64,000 nt of DNA from Spirochaetia bacterium UBA5763 (GTDB taxonomy: Bacteria > Spirochaetota > UBA4802 > UBA5550). Position 1 is the first letter of the stretch. Each line of letters begins with the position of its first letter. Location of the stretch: assembly GCA_002418835.1 (NCBI GenBank), contig DIEX01000018.1, forward strand, positions 306,140 to 370,139, read 5' to 3'. Both the position numbers and the translations under genes were made by a program. The notes below the pieces were generated by a model. The model was given only the letters and a program-made list of their open reading frames with translations, had not been told where the DNA came from and ran no database searches. Of this stretch, positions 34,708 to 41,895 are shown piece by piece.

Positions 34708-35031
34708 ATGGGAAAGAAGATGTCTGAACTGCTGCTGGAGGCGGTAAAGCTCTTTGAACTGGAAGATGAAACAAGCATAAATGAGATCAACAAAAAATAC
34801 AGGGAGCTCCTTTTTAAATGGCACCCCGACAGGTGCAGAGACAACTATGAAGAGAGCAAAGAGATGACTGACCGGATAATACGGGCTTACAAAACTGTTA
34901 TGATCTACTGCTCAAACTACAGAATTAAATTTGACTCTGAGTTTTCAGATAAAATATCCCCCACAGACACGCCCGATGAATTCTGGCATAAGAGATTCGG
35001 ACATGACCCTCTGTGGGGATACACGAAATAA
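34708..35031 (+). CDS. J-domain (DnaJ-like) small protein
   Basis: 107 residues. A J domain spans residues about 5-70, with the signature HPD tripeptide at 39-41 (LLFKWHPDRCRDNYEES), helix II NEINKKYRELLFKW and helix III EMTDRIIRAYKTVMIYCSNY. There is no Gly/Phe region and no zinc-finger, so this is a stand-alone class III J protein that would recruit DnaK to a specific client. The C-terminal 35 residues (TPDEFWHKRFGHDPLWGYTK) are unknown. Starts 8 bases after the methyltransferase stop. Confidence 0.88.
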   Translation: MGKKMSELLLEAVKLFELEDETSINEINKKYRELLFKWHPDRCRDNYEESKEMTDRIIRAYKTVMIYCSNYRIKFDSEFSDKISPTDTPDEFWHKRFGHDPLWGYTK

Positions 35032-35052
35032 AAATAATTGAGGTTATACAAT

Positions 35053-35385
35053 ATGAAAAAAGTCGGAATAATAAGGTGTCAGCAGACAGAGGATATCTGT
35101 CCCGGGAGCACTGATTTTAAGGCCGCTGCAAAGGGTTCTCTTGCATTCGAGGAGTCCGGCCCTGTTGAGATAATCGGTTTTGTCTCGTGCGGCGGGTGTC
35201 CTGGTAAAAGAGCTGTGCAGAGAGCCAGCCTCATGGTGGATAGGGGAGCGGAGATCATTGCGCTTGCGTCATGTATTACAAAGGGGAACCCTATAGGTTT
35301 TCCGTGCCCGCATCGTGAAGAGATGAAAGCTGCTATAGTAAAAAAAATCGGCAGTGAAATAACAGTACTCAACTGGACTCACTGA
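35053..35385 (+). CDS. CGGC-domain protein
   Basis: About 110 residues from the ATG at 35053 (GAGG 9 bases upstream; a TTG at 35038 would add five residues). It carries the name-giving motif in GFVSCGGCPGKR plus additional cysteines (IIRCQQTEDICPG, LASCITKGNP, FPCPHREE), enough for a metal or Fe-S site. CGGC proteins are small putative metal-binding proteins common in anaerobes. Last gene of the arsR operon, which fits a metal-related role, but function is unproven. Confidence 0.88.
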   Translation: MKKVGIIRCQQTEDICPGSTDFKAAAKGSLAFEESGPVEIIGFVSCGGCPGKRAVQRASLMVDRGAEIIALASCITKGNPIGFPCPHREEMKAAIVKKIGSEITVLNWTH

Positions 35386-35408
35386 CAGAACTCCCTTCAG
35401 TTTTTGAT

Positions 35409-35437
35409 TTGACTTGCCGTGAATAATCCTGTATAGC
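35409..35437 (+). promoter_or_regulatory. Sigma70-type promoter
   Basis: TTGACT (35409-35414), 17 bases, TATAGC (35432-35437). Located 43 bases before the ATG of the following membrane protein gene. Confidence 0.5.
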
Positions 35438-35479
35438 TACTGCATCATCTGCACTTAATTTAAGGAATGGGGGATTTTC

Positions 35480-35977
35480 ATGGCAAGGAGTACTGAACAC
35501 GCCGCATTAATCTGCATTATATCAACACTAATCATGCTGGCAGGAGCAGCCGCAGGAATTTATTTTAATAAACCGCTTATTGTTGTAATAGCGCTATTCC
35601 CCGCTGTTGTTTACGAAGTCTACAGGGTTCAGGGTGTATCAACTATATGGGCAAGCTGGGGTATGCTTGCAGTACTTGTTGCTGAGGTTGTTCTTATAAT
35701 CGGGAAATTTAATTTCAATATTGCAAAATTTGCGGTGAAGTATATTCCGAATATCCCGGCAGTTGATATAAAGCTTGCAGGGCCTGTGGTAATGGGGTAC
35801 TTTTCATATATCCTTATTAAAAGAACTGCGGGTATCTACACCAAATGGCTTGCTGTGATTATTCTTATCGGATGCCTTGGATTATTCTACTCGCTTGATC
35901 CCTCAATCTTCAGCAGGTTCACCGGGAAGGGACTTCAGGAGGGTTTGAAGAACCTGCCGGCTATTCCTCTTAAATAA
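35480..35977 (+). CDS. Four-helix membrane protein, unknown
   Basis: 165 residues with hydrophobic segments near residues 8-28 (ALICIISTLIMLAGAAAGIYF), 32-46, 56-74 (IWASWGMLAVLVAEVVLIIG) and 98-132 (GPVVMGYFSYILIKR, WLAVIILIGCLGLFYSL). A short polar C-terminus ends in PAIPLK. GGGG at 35470-35473 lies 6 bases before the ATG. Monocistronic, with its own promoter and a downstream terminator. Family not recognised. Confidence 0.7.
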   Translation: MARSTEHAALICIISTLIMLAGAAAGIYFNKPLIVVIALFPAVVYEVYRVQGVSTIWASWGMLAVLVAEVVLIIGKFNFNIAKFAVKYIPNIPAVDIKLAGPVVMGYFSYILIKRTAGIYTKWLAVIILIGCLGLFYSLDPSIFSRFTGKGLQEGLKNLPAIPLK

Positions 35978-36008
35978 AAGCATTTCGTCAGTTCAATCCA
36001 CAATAAAC

Positions 36009-36029
36009 AAGCCCGGGAGTACCGGGCTT
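36009..36029. terminator. Short bidirectional terminator
   Basis: AAGCCCGG (36009-36016) and CCGGGCTT (36022-36029) make an 8-bp GC-rich stem with a 5-base loop between the convergent membrane protein and acyl-CoA dehydrogenase genes. Confidence 0.65.
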
Positions 36030-36059
36030 TGTCTGTATAGCTGAATATGGATTTTATTA

Positions 36060-37931
36060 CTACATCTCCACAGTCCCCGGAAATGCCTCCGCAAAAGCTT
36101 CAAGCGCAGGCCACTCATCGGAGAAGAGCGCGTCCATCATTCCGAAGAACTGAGGGAACTCCTCCCTGATAAAGAAGCGCGACGTCAACACCCGGCTGTA
36201 GTAGAATGCAGCCTCACGGTTGTCAGCAATTAAAGCTTTAAGTTCCGCACCTTTCCTGTCTCCGGCAATAGCCTTCATTTTAGGATAAGATACAGCAAGG
36301 CTCCATACATGCATCCATGCTATTGCGAGCATATATATAGCTTTTCTGAAAGGAGTTGCCCCGGAAAGTATCTGGTGAAATTTCATTCCGGCAGCCATCC
36401 CTTTCATCTTTTCAACATATTCATCAAGCCTTGCAAGCCCTTTAATTACCGGGTCAATGTATTCCGCCGGAATTCCGTTTTTCCGTGCCAATTCAACTGA
36501 TTCATTGATCCGCTTTTTAAATACACTATAATTATACTGACCCGGATTCATCAGGAGCTTCCGCATGACAAGGTCCATTCCCTGGATCCCGTTTGCACCT
36601 TCAAACAGGCAGAGGATCTTGGAGTTCCTCATCATCTGCTCAATGGGGTAGTCGCAGCAGAACCCGTATCCGCCGAACATCTGCATTGCTTCAGATGTGA
36701 TTAGCACGTTCCTGTCGCTGCACCCCGCTTTGCACACAGGCACAAGGAAGTCAACAATGGCACGTGCTTCTTTTGCTTCTTCACCTTGAAGTACTGTACC
36801 CAGGTCCATGTTGTAGTACATGTTGTAAATCAGCATCCTCTGCGCGTCCACATATGATTTTATCCAGAGTAGCATTCTCTGAACGTCCGGATGCTCGATG
36901 ATCGGAACCATAGGCGCGGATGGATTGTTCATGTCCTTTAATGCAGATCCCTGGAGTCTCCCCTTTGAATATGACGCAGCGTGGAGATATGCCGCAGATG
37001 AAACACCCTGCGCCTGAACAGCGGTCCCCATCCTGAAATCATTCATCATCTGGAACATGATCTTCATCCCTTCACGTTCTTTACCCAGAAGAAAGCCCAC
37101 GCATTCGCCATTATCTCCGAAACTCATGGAGCATGTAACGCACCCTTTAATCCCCATCTTGTGCTCAATCCCTGTGCATTTGAGGTCATTCCGTTTTCCG
37201 GGATTGCCCTTCGCGTCAGGTAAAAATTTCGGCACGATAAATATAGATATCCCTTTAGTCCCCTCCGGGTCCCCTTCAATCCTTGCAAGAACAGGATGAA
37301 CCATGTTTGAATAAAAATCATTCTCCCCGGCAGAGATGAATATCTTCTGACCTGTTATGCGGTATGTGCCGTCAGGCTGCTTTACAGCTCTTGCGGTGAG
37401 GCGGCCTACGTCAGACCCCGCCTGTGTTTCAGTAAGGCACATTGTGCCCCCCCATTCACCTGCCATCATCTTCGGGATATATGTTTTCCTGAGTTCATCT
37501 GAACCGAAATTTGATATAAGCATCATTGAACCGTGAGCAAGGGCTCCCCACATAAGGAGAGGCTGGTGCGCTGCGCTTATGAACTCTCCGCATGCAGCCC
37601 CAAGGGTTTGCGGCATACCCATACCGCCGATCTCCGGTGATTCAACTATACCGATAAATTCCGCATCGTAATAAGCTTTCAGCGGTTTTTTTACAGCATC
37701 AGGGAGAGTGACGTTTCCTGTTGCCTGGTCCCATGAACAGCCGATCCTGTCAGCGTCCGCAAAATGCGGGTAGCATTCTTTTACGGCAATATTTTCTATT
37801 AAGTCTAAAGTCGCCTCAAATGTATCGTGATCAAATGACGCGAACTTTTCGAACTGAGTCAGTGAATCGATATTCAGTATTTCGAAAAGTACATATCTTA
37901 AATCACGCGGATCTAATACGGGATTATTCAT
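36060..37931 (-). CDS. Acyl-CoA dehydrogenase (long form)
   Basis: 623 residues, longer than classical acyl-CoA dehydrogenases (about 380) because of an extended C-terminal domain, as in the FadE-like group. Visible: MCLTETQAGSDVGRLTARAV (FAD/substrate segment), the FISAGENDF region, GECVGFLLGKEREGMKIMF, AVQAQGVSSAAYLHAASYSKGRLQG, MQMFGGYGFCCDYPIEQMMRNSKILCLFEGANGIQ, the last holding the likely catalytic Glu. The domain after residue 460 is helical. It would oxidise acyl-CoA in beta-oxidation or a related pathway. Third gene of the TetR operon (25-base gap). Confidence 0.95.
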   Translation of the reverse strand: MNNPVLDPRDLRYVLFEILNIDSLTQFEKFASFDHDTFEATLDLIENIAVKECYPHFADADRIGCSWDQATGNVTLPDAVKKPLKAYYDAEFIGIVESPEIGGMGMPQTLGAACGEFISAAHQPLLMWGALAHGSMMLISNFGSDELRKTYIPKMMAGEWGGTMCLTETQAGSDVGRLTARAVKQPDGTYRITGQKIFISAGENDFYSNMVHPVLARIEGDPEGTKGISIFIVPKFLPDAKGNPGKRNDLKCTGIEHKMGIKGCVTCSMSFGDNGECVGFLLGKEREGMKIMFQMMNDFRMGTAVQAQGVSSAAYLHAASYSKGRLQGSALKDMNNPSAPMVPIIEHPDVQRMLLWIKSYVDAQRMLIYNMYYNMDLGTVLQGEEAKEARAIVDFLVPVCKAGCSDRNVLITSEAMQMFGGYGFCCDYPIEQMMRNSKILCLFEGANGIQGMDLVMRKLLMNPGQYNYSVFKKRINESVELARKNGIPAEYIDPVIKGLARLDEYVEKMKGMAAGMKFHQILSGATPFRKAIYMLAIAWMHVWSLAVSYPKMKAIAGDRKGAELKALIADNREAAFYYSRVLTSRFFIREEFPQFFGMMDALFSDEWPALEAFAEAFPGTVEM

Positions 37932-37956
37932 AGCTGCTTCCTTTAGATAGTTTCTT

Positions 37957-38937
37957 TTAGAAAAATCTGCTTATTTTTGCAATCTGTTCCTGCGCCTCTT
38001 TCGCCATCCCTTCGATGACTTCTTTGCAGCTCTTTATGTCGTAAATTCTTCCAAGTGACTGGCCCATCATCATAGGTGCTACATCAACATCACCGGTTTC
38101 CCATGCTGTGCGGCATCTTTCACCTGTGATGAGCGGCGCAAGTTCCATTATGTTCGCTCCTTTTTTCTCGGCTTCAAGAATATCCTCTGCGCATTTGTTT
38201 TTTATCGCGCGCCCCTGGAGGTTGATCGATTTACAGATAAGTGTTGTGTCATACTCCTGACGTTTAATAATTTCATCTTTTATATTCTGGTGTACCTGGC
38301 ATTCATGTGTAGCCATGAAACGTGTTGCCATCATTACACCCTCTGCGCCAAGAGCAAGAGCCGCTGCCATGGATTTTCCGTCAGCAATACCCCCTGTAGT
38401 TACAACCGGAATAGAAAGTTTTTCTGCTATTTTAGGAGTGAGAACCATTGTAGTGACATCATCTTTCAGAGGGTGTCCCCCTTCTTCTATACCTGCCGCG
38501 TATATTCCGTCATAGCCTGCCTCCTCAGCATGCTCGGCATGTTTGAGGCACCCGACTTTGTGAAACATCTTTACTCCCGCTTTCTTCAGCATTTCAACAT
38601 ATTGTACTCCGAGCTTGTCGATAGGTGTGCCCGAAACTTCGATACCGGCAACTTTCTCTTCGGCAATTATTTCAAGATTTCTCCTGTGATCATCCATTGT
38701 TATGTGGAATGAAGGGAGAATTGTAACTCCCACCATGAACGGTTTGTCTGTGAGCTTCTTGGTCTCGCGGATTGCGTTTCTCAGTTCGTCGCCTGATTTG
38801 TAGTTCCCCGCTGTGAGGTTACCCATTCCACCTGCGTTTGAAATTGCAGCTGTAAGTTTAGGCTCGCCAACAAGGTACATGGCTCCGCATATAATGGGAT
38901 ATTTAATCCCGAACATTTCTGTGATTCTTGTTTTCAT
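37957..38937 (-). CDS. NAD(P)H-dependent flavin oxidoreductase (nitronate monooxygenase/FabK-like family)
   Basis: 326 residues, FMN-binding TIM barrel: TRITEMFGIKYPIICGAMYLVGEP, ISNAGGMGNLTAGN, the phosphate-binding GGIADGKSMAAALALGAEGVMMATRFMATHE, and VVTTGGIADG. The family includes nitronate monooxygenases and the enoyl-ACP reductase FabK; sequence alone does not separate them. Its place between a TetR regulator and an acyl-CoA dehydrogenase favours an acyl-chain role (inference). Gaps are 42 bases to TetR and 25 to the dehydrogenase. Confidence 0.9.
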   Translation of the reverse strand: MKTRITEMFGIKYPIICGAMYLVGEPKLTAAISNAGGMGNLTAGNYKSGDELRNAIRETKKLTDKPFMVGVTILPSFHITMDDHRRNLEIIAEEKVAGIEVSGTPIDKLGVQYVEMLKKAGVKMFHKVGCLKHAEHAEEAGYDGIYAAGIEEGGHPLKDDVTTMVLTPKIAEKLSIPVVTTGGIADGKSMAAALALGAEGVMMATRFMATHECQVHQNIKDEIIKRQEYDTTLICKSINLQGRAIKNKCAEDILEAEKKGANIMELAPLITGERCRTAWETGDVDVAPMMMGQSLGRIYDIKSCKEVIEGMAKEAQEQIAKISRFF

Positions 38938-38979
38938 CTTTTTCCTTCCTGGTAGTTTATTATTTCTGCAGACTCTCCG

Positions 38980-39564
38980 TCACGCAGTAAAACTCTTTTT
39001 AATTCCGGCCTTCATGAGCGCCATGTCGATTACATCTTTCCCCATGTTATACATGATGCTTATGGCTTCATTTTTGCTCACATCATCATGAATCCCCACG
39101 CATATAAGTGACGCAAGGCCGTGAGAAAAAATACTCATTCTGCGGAGCACCTCTTTCCTGTAATTCTCCGGCAGTTGTGAAAGGAGTTCGTCCCTGACAA
39201 GTTCAGCATAAAGCGCCTTCATGAACTGTGTAAGCAGATTCTTTGTGTCAGGGCTTTCGAGGATTAGTGCCCTGAACAGCTCTCTGTTCTCCTGCGCGAA
39301 GAGCACAAATCCTGTACCCATGTTAAGAAATACGCTTTTGGTATACGGCTTCAAACTATATTCAAGGGCAAGCTTTTCGCCACGCAAAAGCACCTCTTCC
39401 CGCAGCTGTTCCATATTTTTAAAGCATGAATAAACAGGAGCTGTGGATGAATTCAGTTCCTCCGCAACGCGGCGGGCTGTGAAGTCACGGAATCCGCTTT
39501 TTTTTGCCAGCTCAAATGCGGCGTTAATAACATCTTCTCTTAAAAAAATCGTTTTTGGAGGCAT
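38980..39564 (-). CDS. TetR-family repressor
   Basis: 194 residues. The N-terminal helix-turn-helix is clear: VINAAFELAKKSGFRDFTARRVAEELNSSTAPVYSCFKNMEQLREEVL. The C-terminal ligand domain is all helical. It is the first gene of the operon with the flavin oxidoreductase and acyl-CoA dehydrogenase. A perfect palindrome 27 bases upstream of the start is a strong autoregulatory operator candidate, and an acyl-CoA or fatty acid is the most plausible effector by context. Confidence 0.95.
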   Translation of the reverse strand: MPPKTIFLREDVINAAFELAKKSGFRDFTARRVAEELNSSTAPVYSCFKNMEQLREEVLLRGEKLALEYSLKPYTKSVFLNMGTGFVLFAQENRELFRALILESPDTKNLLTQFMKALYAELVRDELLSQLPENYRKEVLRRMSIFSHGLASLICVGIHDDVSKNEAISIMYNMGKDVIDMALMKAGIKKSFTA

Positions 39565-39590
39565 TTCAACTCCGGAATTAATTACAAGTA

Positions 39591-39612
39591 TTAAATAACA
39601 TACGTTATTTAA
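39591..39612. promoter_or_regulatory. TetR operator candidate
   Basis: TTAAATAAC (39591-39599) and GTTATTTAA (39604-39612) are perfect 9-base arms around ATAC. The location, 27 bases before the tetR start, and the size are typical for a TetR-family dimer site. Confidence 0.75.
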
Positions 39613-39864
39613 AGTGAGGTTCTGTCAAGATTTTTTTTGGAATTGGAGTTGTTTCATGTTAATGTAAAATATGCTCACTTCCGACACGGCTCATCCCCGA
39701 TAGAGAATTTTAATTGTGCGTATGCCCCCAGCCGATAGATTATCATCTTTTATATACTTAGAGCAGTTTCCCCGGAGGGAGATAGATAATTCTCGGGTTA
39801 AAATAAAGGGTTGACCTGATTAATGGGCGATATTTAATTTAACTATATAATAACAGGGGGTAAC
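39613..39864. other. 252-base gap with a tandem CCGATAGA motif
   Basis: Between the TetR operator and the antitoxin gene. CCCGATAGA (about 39697) and GCCGATAGA (39731) form a direct repeat; the second, with TAAT 16 bases upstream, loosely resembles a FliA promoter but no motility gene follows. A TTGACC at 39811 may be the -35 for the toxin-antitoxin pair. Confidence 0.35.
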
Positions 39865-40089
39865 ATGAAGAACGAAATAATAAATGAAGTGATTTCACTT
39901 CCTGTGAGACAACGTGCTGAGTTAATTGATATTCTTATAAAAAGCCTTAATCCTGCAATTGATAAAAAAATTGAAGAACTATGGGCAAAAGAATCAGAAA
40001 AACGTGCACAGGACATCAGGAAAGGTAATGTTAAAACTGTATCTTCTGATGAGGTTATGAATGGTATTCGTAAAAGGATTACTAAATGA
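39865..40089 (+). CDS. Addiction-module antitoxin (PF09720-like)
   Basis: 74 residues with the family's opening pattern (IINEVISLPVRQRAELIDILIKSL) and a charged C-terminal half (ELWAKESEKRAQDIRKGNVKTVSSDEVMNGIRKR). These putative addiction-module components are short helical antitoxins that bind a RelE/ParE toxin. GGGGG lies 6 bases before the ATG. Its stop overlaps the toxin start as ATGA. Confidence 0.88.
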   Translation: MKNEIINEVISLPVRQRAELIDILIKSLNPAIDKKIEELWAKESEKRAQDIRKGNVKTVSSDEVMNGIRKRITK

Positions 40090-40376
40090 AGGTGGAGTTT
40101 CATCCGAAAGCTATATCTGAATTAAATGCCGCAGTAGATTATTATGAAGAACGAAGTTATGGGTTAGGAATCGCATTTTTAAAAGAGATACAGACAGGAA
40201 TTGAAATAATCAAAGAATACCCCGAGTCCTGGCAGAAGATATCATTATCAACAAGAAGATTTCTTATCAAACAGTTTCCTTATGGTATTATATATATGGT
40301 TCATGAAGAAGTTCTCTACATTATTGCTGTAATGCTCCTTAATAGAAAACCGGGATACTGGAAAAAACGTAAGTAA
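40086..40376 (+). CDS. RelE/ParE-family toxin
   Basis: 96 residues with the ParE/RelE fold: VEFHPKAISELNAAVDYYEERSYGLG, FLKEIQTGIEIIKEYPESWQKI, TRRFLIKQFPYGIIYMV and LYIIAVMLLNRKPGYWKKR. The RRFL-x5-PYGIIY block is typical of ParE-like toxins that pair with PF09720 antitoxins. Four-base overlap with the antitoxin gene. Whether it acts on gyrase or on mRNA cannot be told. Confidence 0.9.
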   Translation: MKVEFHPKAISELNAAVDYYEERSYGLGIAFLKEIQTGIEIIKEYPESWQKISLSTRRFLIKQFPYGIIYMVHEEVLYIIAVMLLNRKPGYWKKRK

Positions 40377-40394
40377 TTTTTGATAGAATATATC

Positions 40395-41168
40395 ATGATA
40401 AAACTCGAAAACATTTCACTTGATATATACGGAAGCAGAAGGCGGATACTGAATAAAATCGACTGGCATGTTGAAGATGGAGACATCTGGGTGTTATTCG
40501 GCAGAAACGGTTCAGGCAAAACGAAGCTTCTTGAAATAATAACAGGGTACAATTTTCCTTCAGAAGGAACGGTTACCAGGTTTGGAAAGGGACACTTTGG
40601 TTCCGACATACGGGAACTGCGCAAACGTATCGGATACATAAGCTCTGTTGTGCGGGAGATGTTCAGCAGCAATGAGCGCGTAATAGATGCTGTGGTGAGC
40701 GGGCTCTACGCCTCAATCGGATTGTACCGGAAACCTTCATCGACTGAATACGGTAAGGCTGCTGATCTTATACAAAGAGTGGGACTGGGCGGCAGGGAGC
40801 ATGATGTAATCGGTCATCTCTCTGACGGGGAGAAACAGAAGATACTTATGCTGCGGGCACTTATTAATGATCCTGATCTCCTGATTCTTGATGAGCCGGC
40901 AACCGGGCTTGATATTATAGCCCGTGAGGAGTTCCTTGAATCGCTCTCATCTCTCACAAAAGAGCGGGAACATTCAGTGATATATGTGACACACCATGTT
41001 GAGGAGATCACACCTCTTTTTAAAAAAATATTTATCATTGATAACGGTGAATGCTTTTTTAAAGGTGATATTGAAGAAGCTCTTGAGAAAAATATATTCA
41101 CCTCTCTTTTCGGGAGAGGTGTTGAGGTTTTCAGAAGGGGTGAAAGATTATACTCATCTATTAAATAA
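40395..41168 (+). CDS. Orphan ABC ATPase (ModF/YlmA-like)
   Basis: About 257 residues from the ATG at 40395; a TTG at 40380 would add five. Walker A FGRNGSGKTKLLEII, Q-loop replaced region IGYISSVVREMF, signature-like LSDGEKQK (D in place of the second G of LSGGQ), Walker B LLILDEPATGLD and H-loop YVTHHVEEI. Length and pattern match stand-alone ATPases of the ModF/YlmA type. No permease or binding protein is adjacent; it follows the toxin gene by 18 bases, probably read through from it. Confidence 0.9.
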   Translation: MIKLENISLDIYGSRRRILNKIDWHVEDGDIWVLFGRNGSGKTKLLEIITGYNFPSEGTVTRFGKGHFGSDIRELRKRIGYISSVVREMFSSNERVIDAVVSGLYASIGLYRKPSSTEYGKAADLIQRVGLGGREHDVIGHLSDGEKQKILMLRALINDPDLLILDEPATGLDIIAREEFLESLSSLTKEREHSVIYVTHHVEEITPLFKKIFIIDNGECFFKGDIEEALEKNIFTSLFGRGVEVFRRGERLYSSIK

Positions 41169-41187
41169 TCTTCCACCCTCTTTATAT

Positions 41188-41373
41188 TTAATCGTTCCTC
41201 ATATAGGTCAGGTGCCAGGTGTCAAAGTTCGCAGGAATCCTCCCCGCACCTGAGCATGAGTAACGGACTTTTCTCCATTCATCTTTAGTTTCAAGCTGTA
41301 TTGGAATTCCGTTAAAGAGCGGACTTATATCTTCATTTTCAATTGCATTCACTGTAACATCTTCCTTTTTCAT
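41188..41373 (-). CDS. Possible small protein, unknown
   Basis: 61 residues, supported mainly by GAGAGG 7 bases before the ATG and a position between the ends of flanking genes. The sequence (KKEDVTVNAIENEDISPLFN, DEWRKVRYSCSGAGRIPANF) has no membrane segment or recognised domain. Could be a genuine short gene or chance. Confidence 0.45.
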   Translation of the reverse strand: MKKEDVTVNAIENEDISPLFNGIPIQLETKDEWRKVRYSCSGAGRIPANFDTWHLTYMRND

Positions 41374-41895
41374 ATTGTACCTCTCAATATATATAAAGAA
41401 AATCCGGAAGGTAAAGTGTTACAGAGAATTCTTACAAACTATTATATCGCGACAGAGGAGGATGAGATCTTCAAGCTGGTATTGAGAAGAACATTTTTAT
41501 TAAATAAATGCTCTTTGAAAGCATGTTTAATAGAGAATTAATGCAATTTTAATGCAAAAACTTATTGATTTTGCCGGGTAAGTTATGTAAAATTAAACAC
41601 AAAAAAATATAGAATTTGTACGGTTTGGGCACCCTCAGTTTATAGATATTTTTGATTGAGTCAGCATATTAAAGTTTCATTTCGGAAAAGCCATTTAGAA
41701 GGCTCAGGACGTGCTATAGTTACTGAAAAATCCGGTATGCTCACTGGCTGGTTTTGAGGGTCGAAGAGATAGTTGAAACATATACATGCATTCGAAATGA
41801 AAATTCACAATCATTTCGTTACATGCAGTAATCAGCATTCCGGCCAATCCTTTTTCATATCTTATAATTATTGCTGTGAGATAGATGGAGGTAAA
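41374..41895. other. 522-base gap upstream of a hybrid kinase
   Basis: AT-rich in the first half; a more GC-balanced part at 41620-41770. The frame of the kinase stays open back to a TTG at 41773, giving a possible 41-residue extension with three Cys and several His (MKHIHAF onward). However, GGAGG at 41887-41891 marks the ATG at 41896 as the start. I searched by eye for c-di-GMP and other riboswitch cores here and saw none. Promoters for the kinase are expected in this leader. Confidence 0.4.

Noticed and set aside
39711..39738. FliA promoter upstream of the ParDE-like pair
   Set aside because: GCCGATAG resembles a -10, but the spacing to TAAT is 16 and the downstream gene is an antitoxin 127 bases away, not a motility gene.
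41620..41770. c-di-GMP riboswitch in the kinase leader
   Set aside because: Some GC-balanced sequence suggested structure, but the GEMM core elements are absent.
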